Below, piece after piece: positions 25,055 to 33,339 of a DNA stretch of 64,000 nt. A program made the position numbers and the translations under genes. Origin of the DNA: CAVYBY01 sp963766935 (GTDB taxonomy: Bacteria > Actinomycetota > UBA4738 > HRBIN12); contig CAVYBY010000006.1 of the NCBI GenBank assembly GCA_963766935.1, positions 346,293-410,292 of the forward strand, given 5' to 3'. Every line of letters starts with the position of its first letter. Positions within the stretch are counted from its first letter, which is position 1. The notes beneath the pieces are model-generated. The model was not told the origin of the DNA. It made no database searches and saw only the letters and a list, made by a program, of their open reading frames with translations.

Positions 25055-26172
25055 TCACGATGATTGGGACGATGATCGGGGCAACGCGGCGAGGCCCCGG
25101 CCTTGCCGCGCCTCATCGATGCGGTCGGCGAGCCCGGCAGCCAGCGAAGGGAAGAGGTCACCGTATGTGTCTAGCGTCACGCGAGTCGACGAGTGGCCGA
25201 GCATCACGGCGATCTCCTTCGGGTGCGCGCCGAGCGAGATCGCGAATCCGGCGCAGTGATGCCGGAGGTCGTGGAACTTCGCGGGCGCCAAGCCGGCCGC
25301 CTCGAGCGCGGGCGCCCAGATGCGACGCCGGAAGTTGCCGTCGCGGATCGGCCCACCGGCCTCGGTCGTGAACACCAGGGCCTCGGGATCGACCGGCGCC
25401 GGAGCAATGGCCGCGAGCTCGTCGGCGATGAAGGCGGGCATCGGCACGACCCGACGCGACGCCCGCGTCTTGAGCGGGGCCAGCTGCAACGTCATCCGGT
25501 CGAGCTGTTCGGCGACCATGATCGTCCGCGTGAGTATGTCGATCCGCTTCCACCGCAGGCCCAACGCCTCGCCGAGGCGAAGGCCGCAGTACCCGCCGAT
25601 CAGCACGAGGACTCGGTAACGCGGGTCGATGGCGTCGGCGATCGCTTCGACCTCCTCGGGCACCAGCACGCGGCGGTCCGGCACGTGCTCGGGGCGGGGC
25701 AGCTCGATCCAGCGACCGGGTTCGACGGGATCAGGCCATCGGCCACGGCCTGCGCGCAGACCTCGTGCATGACCAGCCGCGCCGTCCCGATCAGGCTGCG
25801 GCCGCGTCCCTCCTTGGCGAGGGCGGCGATCCACGTCCGCACGTGGGCAGCCCGAATGTCCCCGATCCGCTGCTCAGCAAACTCGCCCGCGACGTGAGTG
25901 ATCCCGACCGACTCGTAGAGCGCCCACGTGCTCGGGGCGAGGTCCACGCGCCGGCCGTCCAGCCACGCGTTGAACACGGCCTCGAACGAGACGTTGCCAG
26001 CGTCAGGATCGCGATAGACGCCGCGGTGCAGATCCGTTGTGACCTCAGCGCGGAACCGTTCGGCCTCGGCTTTCGTCGGGAAGTGCCTCGCACGCTGTCG
26101 GCCATCGGGTTCGCGGTATACCACCCGCCACGTGGTGCCCTTTGGACCCGGACGTTTCGTGATGCTCGCCAT
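25055..26172 (-). pseudogene. Tyrosine recombinase (phage integrase), one frameshift
   Basis: The ATG at 26172 starts MASITKRPGPKGTTWRVVYR, the arm-binding beta-sheet domain, followed by the SAM-like core-binding domain to about residue 150 (PSNPVAG). Near 25720 the frame shifts by one base, and the catalytic domain continues as RWIELPRPEHVPDRRVLVPE. Catalytic residues are all present: Arg in GGYCGLRLGEALGL, His-x-x-Arg-His in FHDLRHHCAGF, the LGHSSTRVTLDTYGDL stretch with His and the nucleophilic Tyr. Total length with the shift repaired is about 372 residues, normal for the family. Since other shifts in this window hit essential genes, this one may be a sequencing error and the enzyme may be functional. 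It lies 149 bases from the tRNA. Confidence 0.85.
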
Positions 26173-26320
26173 GCCCGTCTCCTCGCCCTCAGTCGATCAC
26201 GTCGCACTGACACGGTCGGCCGCGTGTCGGCGTGACCTCATGTGACCTCGCTGTGACCTCGTGCACGCGACGGGGCTTGGGGAGGACGTCGATTACCTGC
26301 GCTGACGTGCAGATACTTGG

Positions 26321-26368
26321 GTGGACCCAGGGGGACTCGAACCCCCGACCTCTTGGCTGCCAGCCAAG
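26321..26368 (-). repeat. Attachment-site copy within tRNA-Ala
   Basis: This segment is identical to 18294-18341 over 48 bases and covers the 3' part of the functional tRNA-Ala gene from the anticodon arm to one base past A73. It is the integrase-proximal junction of the element. Confidence 0.9.
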
Positions 26369-26394
26369 CGCTCTACCAGCTGAGCTATGGGCCC
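26322..26394 (-). tRNA. tRNA-Ala (anticodon GGC), element attachment site
   Basis: A complete 73-base tRNA: acceptor GGGCCCA with TGGGTCC, D arm GCTC/GAGC, anticodon stem CTTGG/CCAAG around loop CTGGCAG (anticodon GGC, Ala), and T arm GGGGG-TTCGAGT-CCCCC. The G3-U70 wobble pair, the main identity mark for alanyl-tRNA synthetase, is present. CCA is not encoded directly after A73. Its 3' part is duplicated at 18294-18341. Confidence 0.97.
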
Positions 26395-26431
26395 GTGGCG
26401 ATGGGCATTGTACGGGGCACGGGTCGACCGC

Positions 26432-28237
26432 TCAGTCGATCGGGGCGCGGGGGACGTTCTTGGCGCCGCCGAGGAGCGGCAGACCGAAGTTCTGCTCGAT
26501 CGCCTTGGTCAGGCTGTAGTGGCTGTAGAACGAGCCGTCGTTCCCGGCGGGGATCCGCGCCGAGACGAGGATCGTCGTCACCTGGCATGTCGCCTTCTTC
26601 GACTGGTACACGGAGGGGTTGGAGCAGTCCATCCCCCAGTTCCCCTTCTTGAGCACCGACTCCTCGTTCGATTCGTCCCAGGTCACGATCACGAGCGTGT
26701 TGCCGGCCTTGTAGCTCGGCGTGTTCGCGATCGCCGAAACGATCCGGTCGATGTAGTCGTCGCCGATCTTGACCCGAGACGCCTTGGTCTTGCCGGTGAC
26801 GCCCTCGCACACGCCGCTTCGCCAGTGCATGTCACGGCAGTCGTCCGGTGCGATCCACGCGAAGTCGGGCAGCCGGTCAGCGGAGATGTCGTTCCACAGG
26901 TACGGATCGGCGGGCACGTCGTTGGTCGAGCATGAGCCGCTGCCGCTCTTGAGATTGGTGAACCAGTAGGCCGGGTTGTGCCCGTTGCGGTAGTACGACA
27001 CCTTGCTCGTGTTCGGCGAGCAGTTCTTCGGCATCGACTGGTTGTAGTCCTTCCACGTGCCCCCGGAGACGTTGAGCTGGTGGAAGATGTTGTCGGCCTT
27101 CGAGGAGCACGCGAGGCAGGTCTCGAACGTCCCGCTCGCGAGCGCGAGGTAGTTCGGGAAGCTCGGGTGGGTCTCGCCGGCCGCATTCGTCAGCAGCCGG
27201 CAGTCGTTCGCCAGCATGTGCGTGTACGGCGCGTCGGTCGCCTTCTGCCAGGCGGGGTACGTGAGGTTCTCGTCCATGATCACGACGATGTGCTGATACG
27301 GGCGCGTGCTCTGAGCCGCGGTCCCGCAGGGCCCCGAGCCACCGCCACCGCCACCGCACCGCCAGCCGCCACCGCCGCCGCCGCCGCCGGCCGGCGTGGT
27401 CACCAAGGCGGCGTCGGAGGGCGCCGACACATGCCCCGCCGCATCGAGCGCTCGAACCGCGTACGAGTACGTGGTCTCGGGTGAGACCCCCGTATCCGTC
27501 CAGGAGGTCGTCCCCCCGCCGACGCTCCTTACCTTGGCGCCGTCGCGGTACACGTCATACCCCGAGACGGCGACGTCATCGGTCGAGGGGTCCCACGACA
27601 CCGTCACCGACGTCGGCCCGTTGGCACTCGCCGTCACGTTCTGGGGCACCGTCGGCGGGCCGTTGTCGGGCTGGGTCGTCCCGGCCATCAGCGACAGATC
27701 GTCGATCTCGAACGACCAGCCGCTCGGTGGCGACGACCGGACGACGTTGACGGTCAACCGATCGCCCGATGTCTTGACCGTGTACGAGACCGGCGCGAAG
27801 GCCTGCCAGCTGCTCGAGGCCGAGAGGCACGACTGCGCGGAGCCGACCGTCGAGGCCGCGGACGCGGGAATCTCCCTGAGCTCGAGGCACACCGTGCCCG
27901 ATGGGCCGGCGGCGCGTGTGAAGCCCGACAACACGTACGACGCCCCCGCCGACGCGTTCGTCACCGGTTTGGACGCCGTGTACGCGTACACCGACTTCCC
28001 GCCCGAGCTCGCGGTGATGTGCGCCGCGTGACCTCCGCCGTTGCCCGACGTCACACTTATCGACCCGCCGCTGGCTCCCCACCCGGAGACCGATCCGGAG
28101 CCACCGCCCTCGAACGTGCCATTCGCGAGCAGCTCCGGCGCGGCGGTCGCCGGGACGGCCTGCACCGCAAGCGAGAGTGTCACCAGTGCGAGCGTACCGA
28201 CGAGCGAAACCGCCATCCGACGTCGATGTCCCGGCAT
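26432..28237 (-). CDS. Secreted phosphoesterase (AcpA/phospholipase C family) with CBM-like and FN3 domains
   Basis: From the ATG at 28237 (GGGGAGACGTG upstream) the protein has 601 residues. Residues 1-32 are a signal peptide ending in PATAA. Residues 33-170 are a carbohydrate-binding-like jelly roll (LLANGTFEGGGSGSVSGWGA). Residues 180-265 form a fibronectin type III domain (VPQNVTASANGPTSVTVSWD). A glycine-rich linker leads to the phosphoesterase domain from about 290: 'YQHIVVIMDENLTYPAW' with metal-binding residues, THPSFPNYLALASG, and 'LVIVTWDESNEES'. The family includes acid phosphatases and phospholipases C. It is probably an extracellular enzyme that releases phosphate. It ends 38 bases from the tRNA-Ala gene. 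Confidence 0.88.
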   Translation of the reverse strand: MPGHRRRMAVSLVGTLALVTLSLAVQAVPATAAPELLANGTFEGGGSGSVSGWGASGGSISVTSGNGGGHAAHITASSGGKSVYAYTASKPVTNASAGASYVLSGFTRAAGPSGTVCLELREIPASAASTVGSAQSCLSASSSWQAFAPVSYTVKTSGDRLTVNVVRSSPPSGWSFEIDDLSLMAGTTQPDNGPPTVPQNVTASANGPTSVTVSWDPSTDDVAVSGYDVYRDGAKVRSVGGGTTSWTDTGVSPETTYSYAVRALDAAGHVSAPSDAALVTTPAGGGGGGGGWRCGGGGGGSGPCGTAAQSTRPYQHIVVIMDENLTYPAWQKATDAPYTHMLANDCRLLTNAAGETHPSFPNYLALASGTFETCLACSSKADNIFHQLNVSGGTWKDYNQSMPKNCSPNTSKVSYYRNGHNPAYWFTNLKSGSGSCSTNDVPADPYLWNDISADRLPDFAWIAPDDCRDMHWRSGVCEGVTGKTKASRVKIGDDYIDRIVSAIANTPSYKAGNTLVIVTWDESNEESVLKKGNWGMDCSNPSVYQSKKATCQVTTILVSARIPAGNDGSFYSHYSLTKAIEQNFGLPLLGGAKNVPRAPID

Positions 28238-28343
28238 CACGTCTCCCCTTCGCTTATCCGGCGCGATGATTGACCGTAGACCGATTGCCTCGACCCGGTC
28301 AACGCACGCCGGCCAACGAGGCGAAAGACGTGTGCGGCGCCGA

Positions 28344-28745
28344 CTAGCGTACCTGCGTCGCCGCGTCGGGTGCGGGCAAGCTCCACGAAACGTGCGGAGC
28401 GTCGCGCCAGAGGCGCTCCAGATCGTAGTACTCGCGCTCCTTTGGCCCGAACACATGGACCACCACGTCGATGCAGTCGAGCAGCCACCAGCCGCCCTCG
28501 ACCTCGCCCTCACGGCGCGCCGGTTTGACGCCGACCTCGCGCAGCGCGGCCTCGATCCCCTCGATGACGGTCCGGATTTGGCGTTGTGTCTGCGCGGTGC
28601 AGATCACGAAACAATCCGTGATCACGATGATGGACGAGACATCCAGGATGACGATGTCTTCGGCGTGCTTCTCGGCGGCAGCCCGAGCGACGACGGCGGC
28701 GAGATCGCGACTCGACGCTGTTTCCTGTTCGCCGTGCTTCCTCAA
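28344..28745 (-). CDS. rsfS: Ribosome silencing factor RsfS
   Basis: A protein of 133 residues of the RsfS/Iojap family. It binds ribosomal protein L14 and keeps subunits apart when nutrients are scarce. Family text includes 'HAEDIVILDVSSIIVITDCF', 'QIRTVIEGIEAALREVGVKP' and EGGWWLLDCIDVVVHVFGPK-like sequence near the end. No ATG is available; the TTG at 28745 overlaps the TGA of the upstream LCP-like gene (TTGA), implying coupled translation. The gene order nadD - LCP/LytR_C - rsfS is common in actinobacteria. Confidence 0.93.
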   Translation of the reverse strand: MRKHGEQETASSRDLAAVVARAAAEKHAEDIVILDVSSIIVITDCFVICTAQTQRQIRTVIEGIEAALREVGVKPARREGEVEGGWWLLDCIDVVVHVFGPKEREYYDLERLWRDAPHVSWSLPAPDAATQVR

Positions 28746-29812
28746 ACCGTGAAGTCCTTCCCCACCACGATGGTGATGTCGCCGACGTCCGATGGTACCC
28801 CGGTGACGCCGACGCGACCGATCCCCAGCGCCCGGCGGGCCCGTCGCGCCGCCGGCACCGCAGTCTCGCCCATCGCGACCACCTCCGTCGTGGCATGTCC
28901 CTGCGATGCGGCATCCTCGGATCGCACCACGCGGAATCCCGCCGGGATCAGCAGGCGGGCGACCTCTTGGCCCACCCCCGGCACGCCCGATCCGTTCTGC
29001 ACGATGACCGGCGTCGGGACCGGCGTCCCCCACGCGTCCGAGAGGGCCTGGTCGATCCGGTCATAACGTGGGATGCGAACGCCCGGGGAGCCGGGGACCG
29101 TCGAGAAGTCGACGAATCGCGCCCCTCTCGCGCCCGCGAGGATCGTCTGGACAGCGCCGAAGTCGTCCACCTCCGCAAGATCCTCCGGCACGAGCCGCGG
29201 CCGGGCGTCGAGCAGCCCGGCCAGCACCGCCCGCCACCGCGAATACGCGTCCGTAACCTCGGGGGCGAGCAGCGCGACGGTCGACGGACCGTCCAGCTTC
29301 ACCGTGCCCGGGCCGATCTGGCGGGTGCCGAGGGTCACGGCGTCGGTCAGGTCGACACGGATCCCGCCCGTCCGTTCCACGATCGCTCCGAGCGCGTTCA
29401 GGTCGAGGACCGCGTAGTGGTCGACCCAGGTGCCCAGCACGTTGGAGACGCCGACTTGCACGCTCGGTCCGGTCAGGGACGACAGGTCGTCGGTGCGCAC
29501 GTCGCCCTGACCGGGGAGCACCACCGTGATCCTCGGCGGCAGCGCGATCGCCGAGACCGGCGGGCCCTGGTCGACCGCCGCCAGCAGCGCATGGCCGGCG
29601 TCCGTCACCGAGAGCACGGCTCCGGAGACGGCGGCCCCCCCGCCCGACGGCGGCGGCTGCGAAGCCGCGGCCGCCGGACCGGCGCCGCCGAGACCCGACG
29701 AGTACCGCACACCGACGACCACGACGAGCACCACGACCAGGAGCTCGAGGCGCCGCCACCGCCGCGCGCGCACCCCTCGCGCGGCCCGCGACGGCCGCAC
29801 GAGGCCGCTCAC
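28742..29812 (-). CDS. LCP-like / LytR C-terminal domain membrane protein
   Basis: The GTG at 29812 overlaps the nadD stop (GTGA). The 356-residue protein has one N-terminal membrane helix (LELLVVVLVVVVGVRYSSGL), a region resembling a reduced LCP (LytR-CpsA-Psr) domain at about 60-210 ('WVDHYAVLDLNALGAIVERT', 'GPGTVKLDGPSTVALLAPEV'), and a LytR_C domain at about 260-350 (PTPVIVQNGSGVPGVGQEVA). True LCP enzymes attach wall polymers to peptidoglycan and need conserved arginines; the usual PRD motif reads PPRI here, so catalytic activity is doubtful. A role at the cell envelope is likely. Confidence 0.75.
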   Translation of the reverse strand: MSGLVRPSRAARGVRARRWRRLELLVVVLVVVVGVRYSSGLGGAGPAAAASQPPPSGGGAAVSGAVLSVTDAGHALLAAVDQGPPVSAIALPPRITVVLPGQGDVRTDDLSSLTGPSVQVGVSNVLGTWVDHYAVLDLNALGAIVERTGGIRVDLTDAVTLGTRQIGPGTVKLDGPSTVALLAPEVTDAYSRWRAVLAGLLDARPRLVPEDLAEVDDFGAVQTILAGARGARFVDFSTVPGSPGVRIPRYDRIDQALSDAWGTPVPTPVIVQNGSGVPGVGQEVARLLIPAGFRVVRSEDAASQGHATTEVVAMGETAVPAARRARRALGIGRVGVTGVPSDVGDITIVVGKDFTV

Positions 29813-30402
29813 CGGTACAGGCCCGCTTTCTCGATGTAGCTCTTCACGCCTTCGGGCACCAGATAGCGGATCGGACGTCCCTCGGCCACACGTGTGCGCA
29901 CGTCGGTCGACGAGATCGCGAGCGCCGGCACGTTCATGACGGTGATCCCGGGGTGGCTGGTCGGCGCGTTGGCCTCGAACGCCGCGATGTCGTAGCCGGG
30001 CCTCGTGGCGGCGATGAAGTGCGCCAGGTCGAACAGCTCCTGCGGCTCGCGCCATTGGACGATCTCGCGCACCGCGTCCGCGCCCGTGATGAAGAACAGC
30101 TCCGAGTCGGAACCGCTCGACTGCTTGAGGCTGCGGAGCGTCTCGACCGTGTACGTCGGTCCCGCTCGGTCGATCTCGACCCGCGAGACGCTGAACCTGG
30201 GGTTCGACGCCGTGGCGATCACCGTCATGAGGTAGCGGTCCTCGGCCGGCGAGACGACCTCGTGCACCTTCATCCACGGAACGCCCGTGGGGACGAACAC
30301 GACCTCGTCGAGCTCGAATTGCTGGAGGGCTTCCTCCGCGGTCACCAGGTGGCCGGCGTGGATGGGATCGAACGTCCCGCCCATGACCCCCAGACGGCTC
30401 AC
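29809..30402 (-). CDS. nadD: Nicotinate-nucleotide adenylyltransferase
   Basis: A protein of 197 residues that makes deamido-NAD from nicotinate mononucleotide and ATP, a late step of NAD synthesis. The nucleotidyltransferase motifs are clear: GVMGGTFDPIHAGHLVTAEE at the N terminus (with the HxGH element), 'ELFFITGADAVREIVQWREP' in the middle, and ALAISSTDVRTRVAEGRPIR (the SSTxxR motif) near the end. The GTG start at 30402 lies three bases downstream of the stop codon of the DinB-like gene, so the two are cotranscribed. Confidence 0.96.
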   Translation of the reverse strand: MSRLGVMGGTFDPIHAGHLVTAEEALQQFELDEVVFVPTGVPWMKVHEVVSPAEDRYLMTVIATASNPRFSVSRVEIDRAGPTYTVETLRSLKQSSGSDSELFFITGADAVREIVQWREPQELFDLAHFIAATRPGYDIAAFEANAPTSHPGITVMNVPALAISSTDVRTRVAEGRPIRYLVPEGVKSYIEKAGLYR

Positions 30403-30404
30403 GT

Positions 30405-30851
30405 TCAGGAGCCACCCAGCCAGGCGTCCAGGTCGGGCATGTGGGACCGGTAGTGGATGGCGCCGGACTCCTCGAACCATTCGCGAGCGTTGGTCGAGAC
30501 CTCGGAGAGCGCCTCGAGCGCGGCCCGCATGCGCTCGCGGTCGGACGCGGATGCGCGCCGGACCGCATCCGGACCCATGTCCCGGGACTCCTCGAACCAG
30601 GCGCGGTTCTTCGTGTCGGTGTCCTGATGGTCTTCGGGGACGGGCCGGCCTTGGGCGATCCGCTCCAGCACGTCGGCGGCCTCCGCCGACCATCGCGCGA
30701 CGTGGAACATGACGTCCTTGGGCGACCAGCCCTCGGGCGTTACCCCCGGCTCCTCGAAACGGTTCGGTGGGATGGCGGCGAACATCCCTTCGAGCTTCTG
30801 CCACGCCGATGTTTCGTCGTCCAGGATCCGCGTTGCTTCCGGGTCCGTCAC
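30405..30851 (-). CDS. DinB / maleylpyruvate-isomerase-like small protein
   Basis: A protein of 148 residues from the GTG at 30851, which overlaps the obg stop codon and follows GGGAGGAGCGCGAG. The sequence 'GWSPKDVMFHVARWSAEAAD' is the metal-binding helix typical of the DinB / mycothiol-dependent isomerase superfamily, and the C terminus carries a second conserved helix with HYRSHMPDLDAWL. A thiol-linked transfer or detoxification reaction is possible; the substrate is unknown. It sits inside the obg-nadD operon, where its position suggests simple cotranscription rather than shared function. Confidence 0.7.
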   Translation of the reverse strand: MTDPEATRILDDETSAWQKLEGMFAAIPPNRFEEPGVTPEGWSPKDVMFHVARWSAEAADVLERIAQGRPVPEDHQDTDTKNRAWFEESRDMGPDAVRRASASDRERMRAALEALSEVSTNAREWFEESGAIHYRSHMPDLDAWLGGS

Positions 30852-32134
30852 CTCGCGCTCCTCCCTTCCCCGTCGTGCTCGACCGAGCCACCGTCGGGCT
30901 CGTCCGGAACGTAGTCGAACGCCGAGCCGGAGATCCGAACCTCGTTTCCGGCGACGGCCCCAAGCGCCGCGAGCTTGCGGAACACCCCCAACCGCCGAAG
31001 GCGCCGCTGGAGGTCGGCCACCTGTCGCTCGTCGTCCAGATCGACCTGGCGAACGGCGAGCTCGACCGCGCGCCCGGTCACCTCGAAGGCGCCGTCGCTC
31101 GCGCGTTCGACGGAGAACGGAGCGCGACCGGGTCGCAGCACGACGTGCGAGCCGCGCTCGGGCTCGGCCGCCACGGCTCCCGTCACGGCGGCCGCCAGCC
31201 GTCCTGCAAGCTCTTCGAGACCCGCGCCGCTCACCGACGAGACGGCGATCGCGCCCTCCCCAAGCCCGCGCACGATCGTTTCCGGGTCCTCGACAAGATC
31301 GGCTTTCGAGCCCACCACCACCGACGGCCGCTCGACGAGGCCGTGCCCGTAGGCGCGCAGCTCGCCGCGCAAGACCTCCAGGTCGCCGGCGGGATCTCCC
31401 GAGAGATCGATCACCAGCACCAGGATGCGGCACCGCACCACGTGCCGGAGGAACTGCAGGCCGAGACCACGCCCCGTGCTCGCGCCTTCGATCAGTCCTG
31501 GGACGTCCGCGACGACGAACCGGTCGTCCTCCGCCCCGGCGACACCGAGATTCGGCGTGAGCGTCGTGAACGGGTAGTCGGCGATCTTCGGCCTCGCGGC
31601 CGTCAGACACCCGAGCAGCGTCGACTTGCCCGCGTTGGGCAGTCCGACGAGACCGACGTCGGCAACGGTCCGAAGCTCGATCTCCAGACGCCGCTCCTCG
31701 CCCTCCTCGCCCGGCTCCGAGGTCTTCGGGACGACGTTCTTGGGGCCCTTGAGCGCCGCGTTTCCACGCCCGCCGCGGCCGCCGCGCGCAACCACCGCGC
31801 GAGCGCCCTCACCGACGAGGTCCGCGAGCAACCCGCGCTCGTCGCGGATGACGGTGCCGTCGGGAACGCGAAGCACGAGGTCCTTCCCGCGGGCGCCGGT
31901 TCGCTTCGAGCTCCGTCCGGGACCGCCGTCGGCCGCGCGCTGGTGAGGGTGGTCGGCCAGGACCGAGAGGTCGTTGACGCCACGGTCGACCTCGAGGACG
32001 ACCGAGCCGCCGTTGCCGCCGTCGCCGCCGTCGGGCCCGCCACGCGGCTTGAACGGCTCGGAATGAAGGGACGCCGACCCGTTGCCACCACGCCCGGCGC
32101 GGACGATCAGCCGGCATTCGTCGACGAAGCTCAC
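30848..32134 (-). CDS. obg: Obg family GTPase
   Basis: A protein of 428 residues with all three Obg parts: the glycine-rich N-terminal Obg fold (RAGRGGNGSASLHSEPFKPR, 'GGDGGNGGSVVLEVDR'), the GTPase domain with P-loop GLPNAGKSTLLG at about 165-176 and DVPGLIEGA (G3) plus 'VVGSKADLV' (G4), and a C-terminal OCT domain. Obg takes part in 50S subunit assembly and stress control. The gene lies in the usual actinobacterial order rne-rplU-rpmA-obg, although a small gene on the opposite strand separates it from rpmA here. Confidence 0.97.
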   Translation of the reverse strand: MSFVDECRLIVRAGRGGNGSASLHSEPFKPRGGPDGGDGGNGGSVVLEVDRGVNDLSVLADHPHQRAADGGPGRSSKRTGARGKDLVLRVPDGTVIRDERGLLADLVGEGARAVVARGGRGGRGNAALKGPKNVVPKTSEPGEEGEERRLEIELRTVADVGLVGLPNAGKSTLLGCLTAARPKIADYPFTTLTPNLGVAGAEDDRFVVADVPGLIEGASTGRGLGLQFLRHVVRCRILVLVIDLSGDPAGDLEVLRGELRAYGHGLVERPSVVVGSKADLVEDPETIVRGLGEGAIAVSSVSGAGLEELAGRLAAAVTGAVAAEPERGSHVVLRPGRAPFSVERASDGAFEVTGRAVELAVRQVDLDDERQVADLQRRLRRLGVFRKLAALGAVAGNEVRISGSAFDYVPDEPDGGSVEHDGEGRSAR

Positions 32135-32197
32135 GGTCTCAGCCTAGCCGCCGGCCGGCGTTCGACTGGGTGGCCGGAGCGCGGCGAAGCAGGCAAG

Positions 32198-32635
32198 ATG
32201 GCCGGCATGCCCGCCCCGGTGACCGTATGGATGGTGGAGCTCGGCGATGGCCGCGCCGACCGCGAGGACAAGGGCACCCTGACCCTCGAGGGCGACACGC
32301 TCGTCTTCTCGTTCGCCGGAACGCTCGACGTGCGCCGGTTTCCGCTTGCCGACGCCAGCAAGGCGACACGGGTCCGCGGCTCGCCCATTCTCATGCTGAA
32401 GTGGCTGCGAGACGGGCGCACGCGCGCGACGGCCTTCTACTTCGTGCAGCCGCCGCCGCTTCGTCCGCCGGACCCGGGGAGCGAACTGGCCGAGCGGCCC
32501 CGCCTGCTCGGCCGGCCGTCCAGACGTCGTCACCAGCGGACCAACGTGCGCTACTTGCAGACCGCGCTGAGCGATCGCAAGCAGCTGATCCAGGAGTGGG
32601 CGGACGAGCTGACGACCCGGATGCGCGGGCTGTGA
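32198..32635 (+). CDS. Hypothetical protein with PH-like N-terminal part
   Basis: The ATG at 32198 opens 145 codons on the strand opposite to the flanking rpmA and obg genes. The N-terminal half ('WMVELGDGRADREDKGTLTL', 'LVFSFAGTLDVRRFPLADAS') has the beta-strand rhythm of a small PH-like domain; the C-terminal half is basic and proline-rich, ending in a charged helix ('LSDRKQLIQEWADELTTRMR'). No family is confidently recognised. Its insertion within a conserved operon on the other strand is unusual but its codon use looks native. Confidence 0.6.
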   Translation: MAGMPAPVTVWMVELGDGRADREDKGTLTLEGDTLVFSFAGTLDVRRFPLADASKATRVRGSPILMLKWLRDGRTRATAFYFVQPPPLRPPDPGSELAERPRLLGRPSRRRHQRTNVRYLQTALSDRKQLIQEWADELTTRMRGL

Positions 32636-32647
32636 CGGCGCGGGTGT

Positions 32648-32893
32648 TCAGACGACGGTCGCGAACTTGCGGCCGCGCGACTCGTGGAACCCGACCACGC
32701 CGGTCCGAAGCGCAAACAGGGTGTCGTCCCCGCCGCGCCCGACCCCGTCGCCCGGATGAATCTTGGTCCCGCGCTGGCGCACGAGGATGGAGCCGGCCGT
32801 GACCTGCTGGCCGCCGAACGTCTTCACGCCCAGCCGCTTCGAGTTCGAGTCGCGGCCGTTTCGGGACGAGCCGCCGCCCTTTTTGTGTGCCAT
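32648..32893 (-). CDS. rpmA: 50S ribosomal protein L27
   Basis: An 81-residue L27 starting MAHKKGGGSSRNGRDSNSKR, the flexible N-terminal tail that reaches the peptidyl-transferase centre, followed by LGVKTFGGQQVTAGSILVRQ and RGTKIHPGDGVGRGGDDTLF. The N terminus lacks the extra cleaved leader found in Firmicutes. It follows rplU by 21 bases in the same operon. Confidence 0.98.
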   Translation of the reverse strand: MAHKKGGGSSRNGRDSNSKRLGVKTFGGQQVTAGSILVRQRGTKIHPGDGVGRGGDDTLFALRTGVVGFHESRGRKFATVV

Positions 32894-32914
32894 GGGATCC
32901 TCAGGCTAGCAGAC

Positions 32915-33322
32915 CTACTCGGCGTCCTCGGCGGGCGTCTCGGCAACCACCTCGGCCGCCTCGGGGGCGGGTTCGGCCTTCGCAGTCGCGGCCCGTTTCT
33001 TCGCCGGCCGCTTGGTTCCGACCTTGATCTCCTTGATCTCCAGAAGGGTCAGCAGCTGCCGATGCCCGGCGTGGCGGGCATAGCCCGACTTCGGCCGGTA
33101 CTTGAAGACCTTGACCTTGTCGCCCTTCTTCTCGCCCATCGGCGTCGCGATCACCTCGGCCCTGGCCGCGTCGGGCCCCGCGTGCACCGTGCCGTCGTCC
33201 TCCACGAGCAGGAGCGGTCGGAACGTCAGGGTCTCGCCGTCGGCGACGATCTTCTCGACTTCGATCACGTCGCCGGTCGTTACCCGGTGTTGCTTGCCAC
33301 CGGTCTTGATCACCGCGTACAT
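32915..33322 (-). CDS. rplU: 50S ribosomal protein L21
   Basis: A 135-residue L21. Residues 1-100 are the standard protein (MYAVIKTGGKQHRVTTGDVI, 'KVKVFKYRPKSGYARHAGHR'). About 30 residues at the C terminus form an extra Ala/Glu/Lys-rich tail (RPAKKRAATAKAEPAPEAAE), a feature often seen in actinobacteria. L21 binds 23S rRNA in the large subunit. It lies between rne and rpmA, with 17 bases to the rne stop codon. Confidence 0.97.
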   Translation of the reverse strand: MYAVIKTGGKQHRVTTGDVIEVEKIVADGETLTFRPLLLVEDDGTVHAGPDAARAEVIATPMGEKKGDKVKVFKYRPKSGYARHAGHRQLLTLLEIKEIKVGTKRPAKKRAATAKAEPAPEAAEVVAETPAEDAE

Positions 33323-33339
33323 GGCGTCTCGTCTCCCAC

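Larger units (their letters stand above)
18294..26368. mobile_element. Integrated element of about 8 kb at tRNA-Ala(GGC)
   Basis: Two identical 48-base direct repeats bound the element. One is at 18294-18341; the other, at 26321-26368, lies within the 3' part of an intact tRNA-Ala(GGC) gene. A tyrosine recombinase gene lies directly inside the tRNA end, reading away from it. This is the standard result of integration into a tRNA 3' end, where the element restores the gene. The cargo is a broken Sll1717-like ATPase, a degraded capsid-like gene, a tRNA-like gene and six small unknown genes. No terminase, portal or conjugation gene is recognisable, so it is a decayed prophage, a phage satellite or a minimal integrative element. 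Confidence 0.85.

Noticed and set aside
24907..25161. An excisionase gene beside the integrase
   Set aside because: The 84-codon minus-strand frame overlaps the integrase end, is Arg/Pro-rich and lacks a helix-turn-helix.
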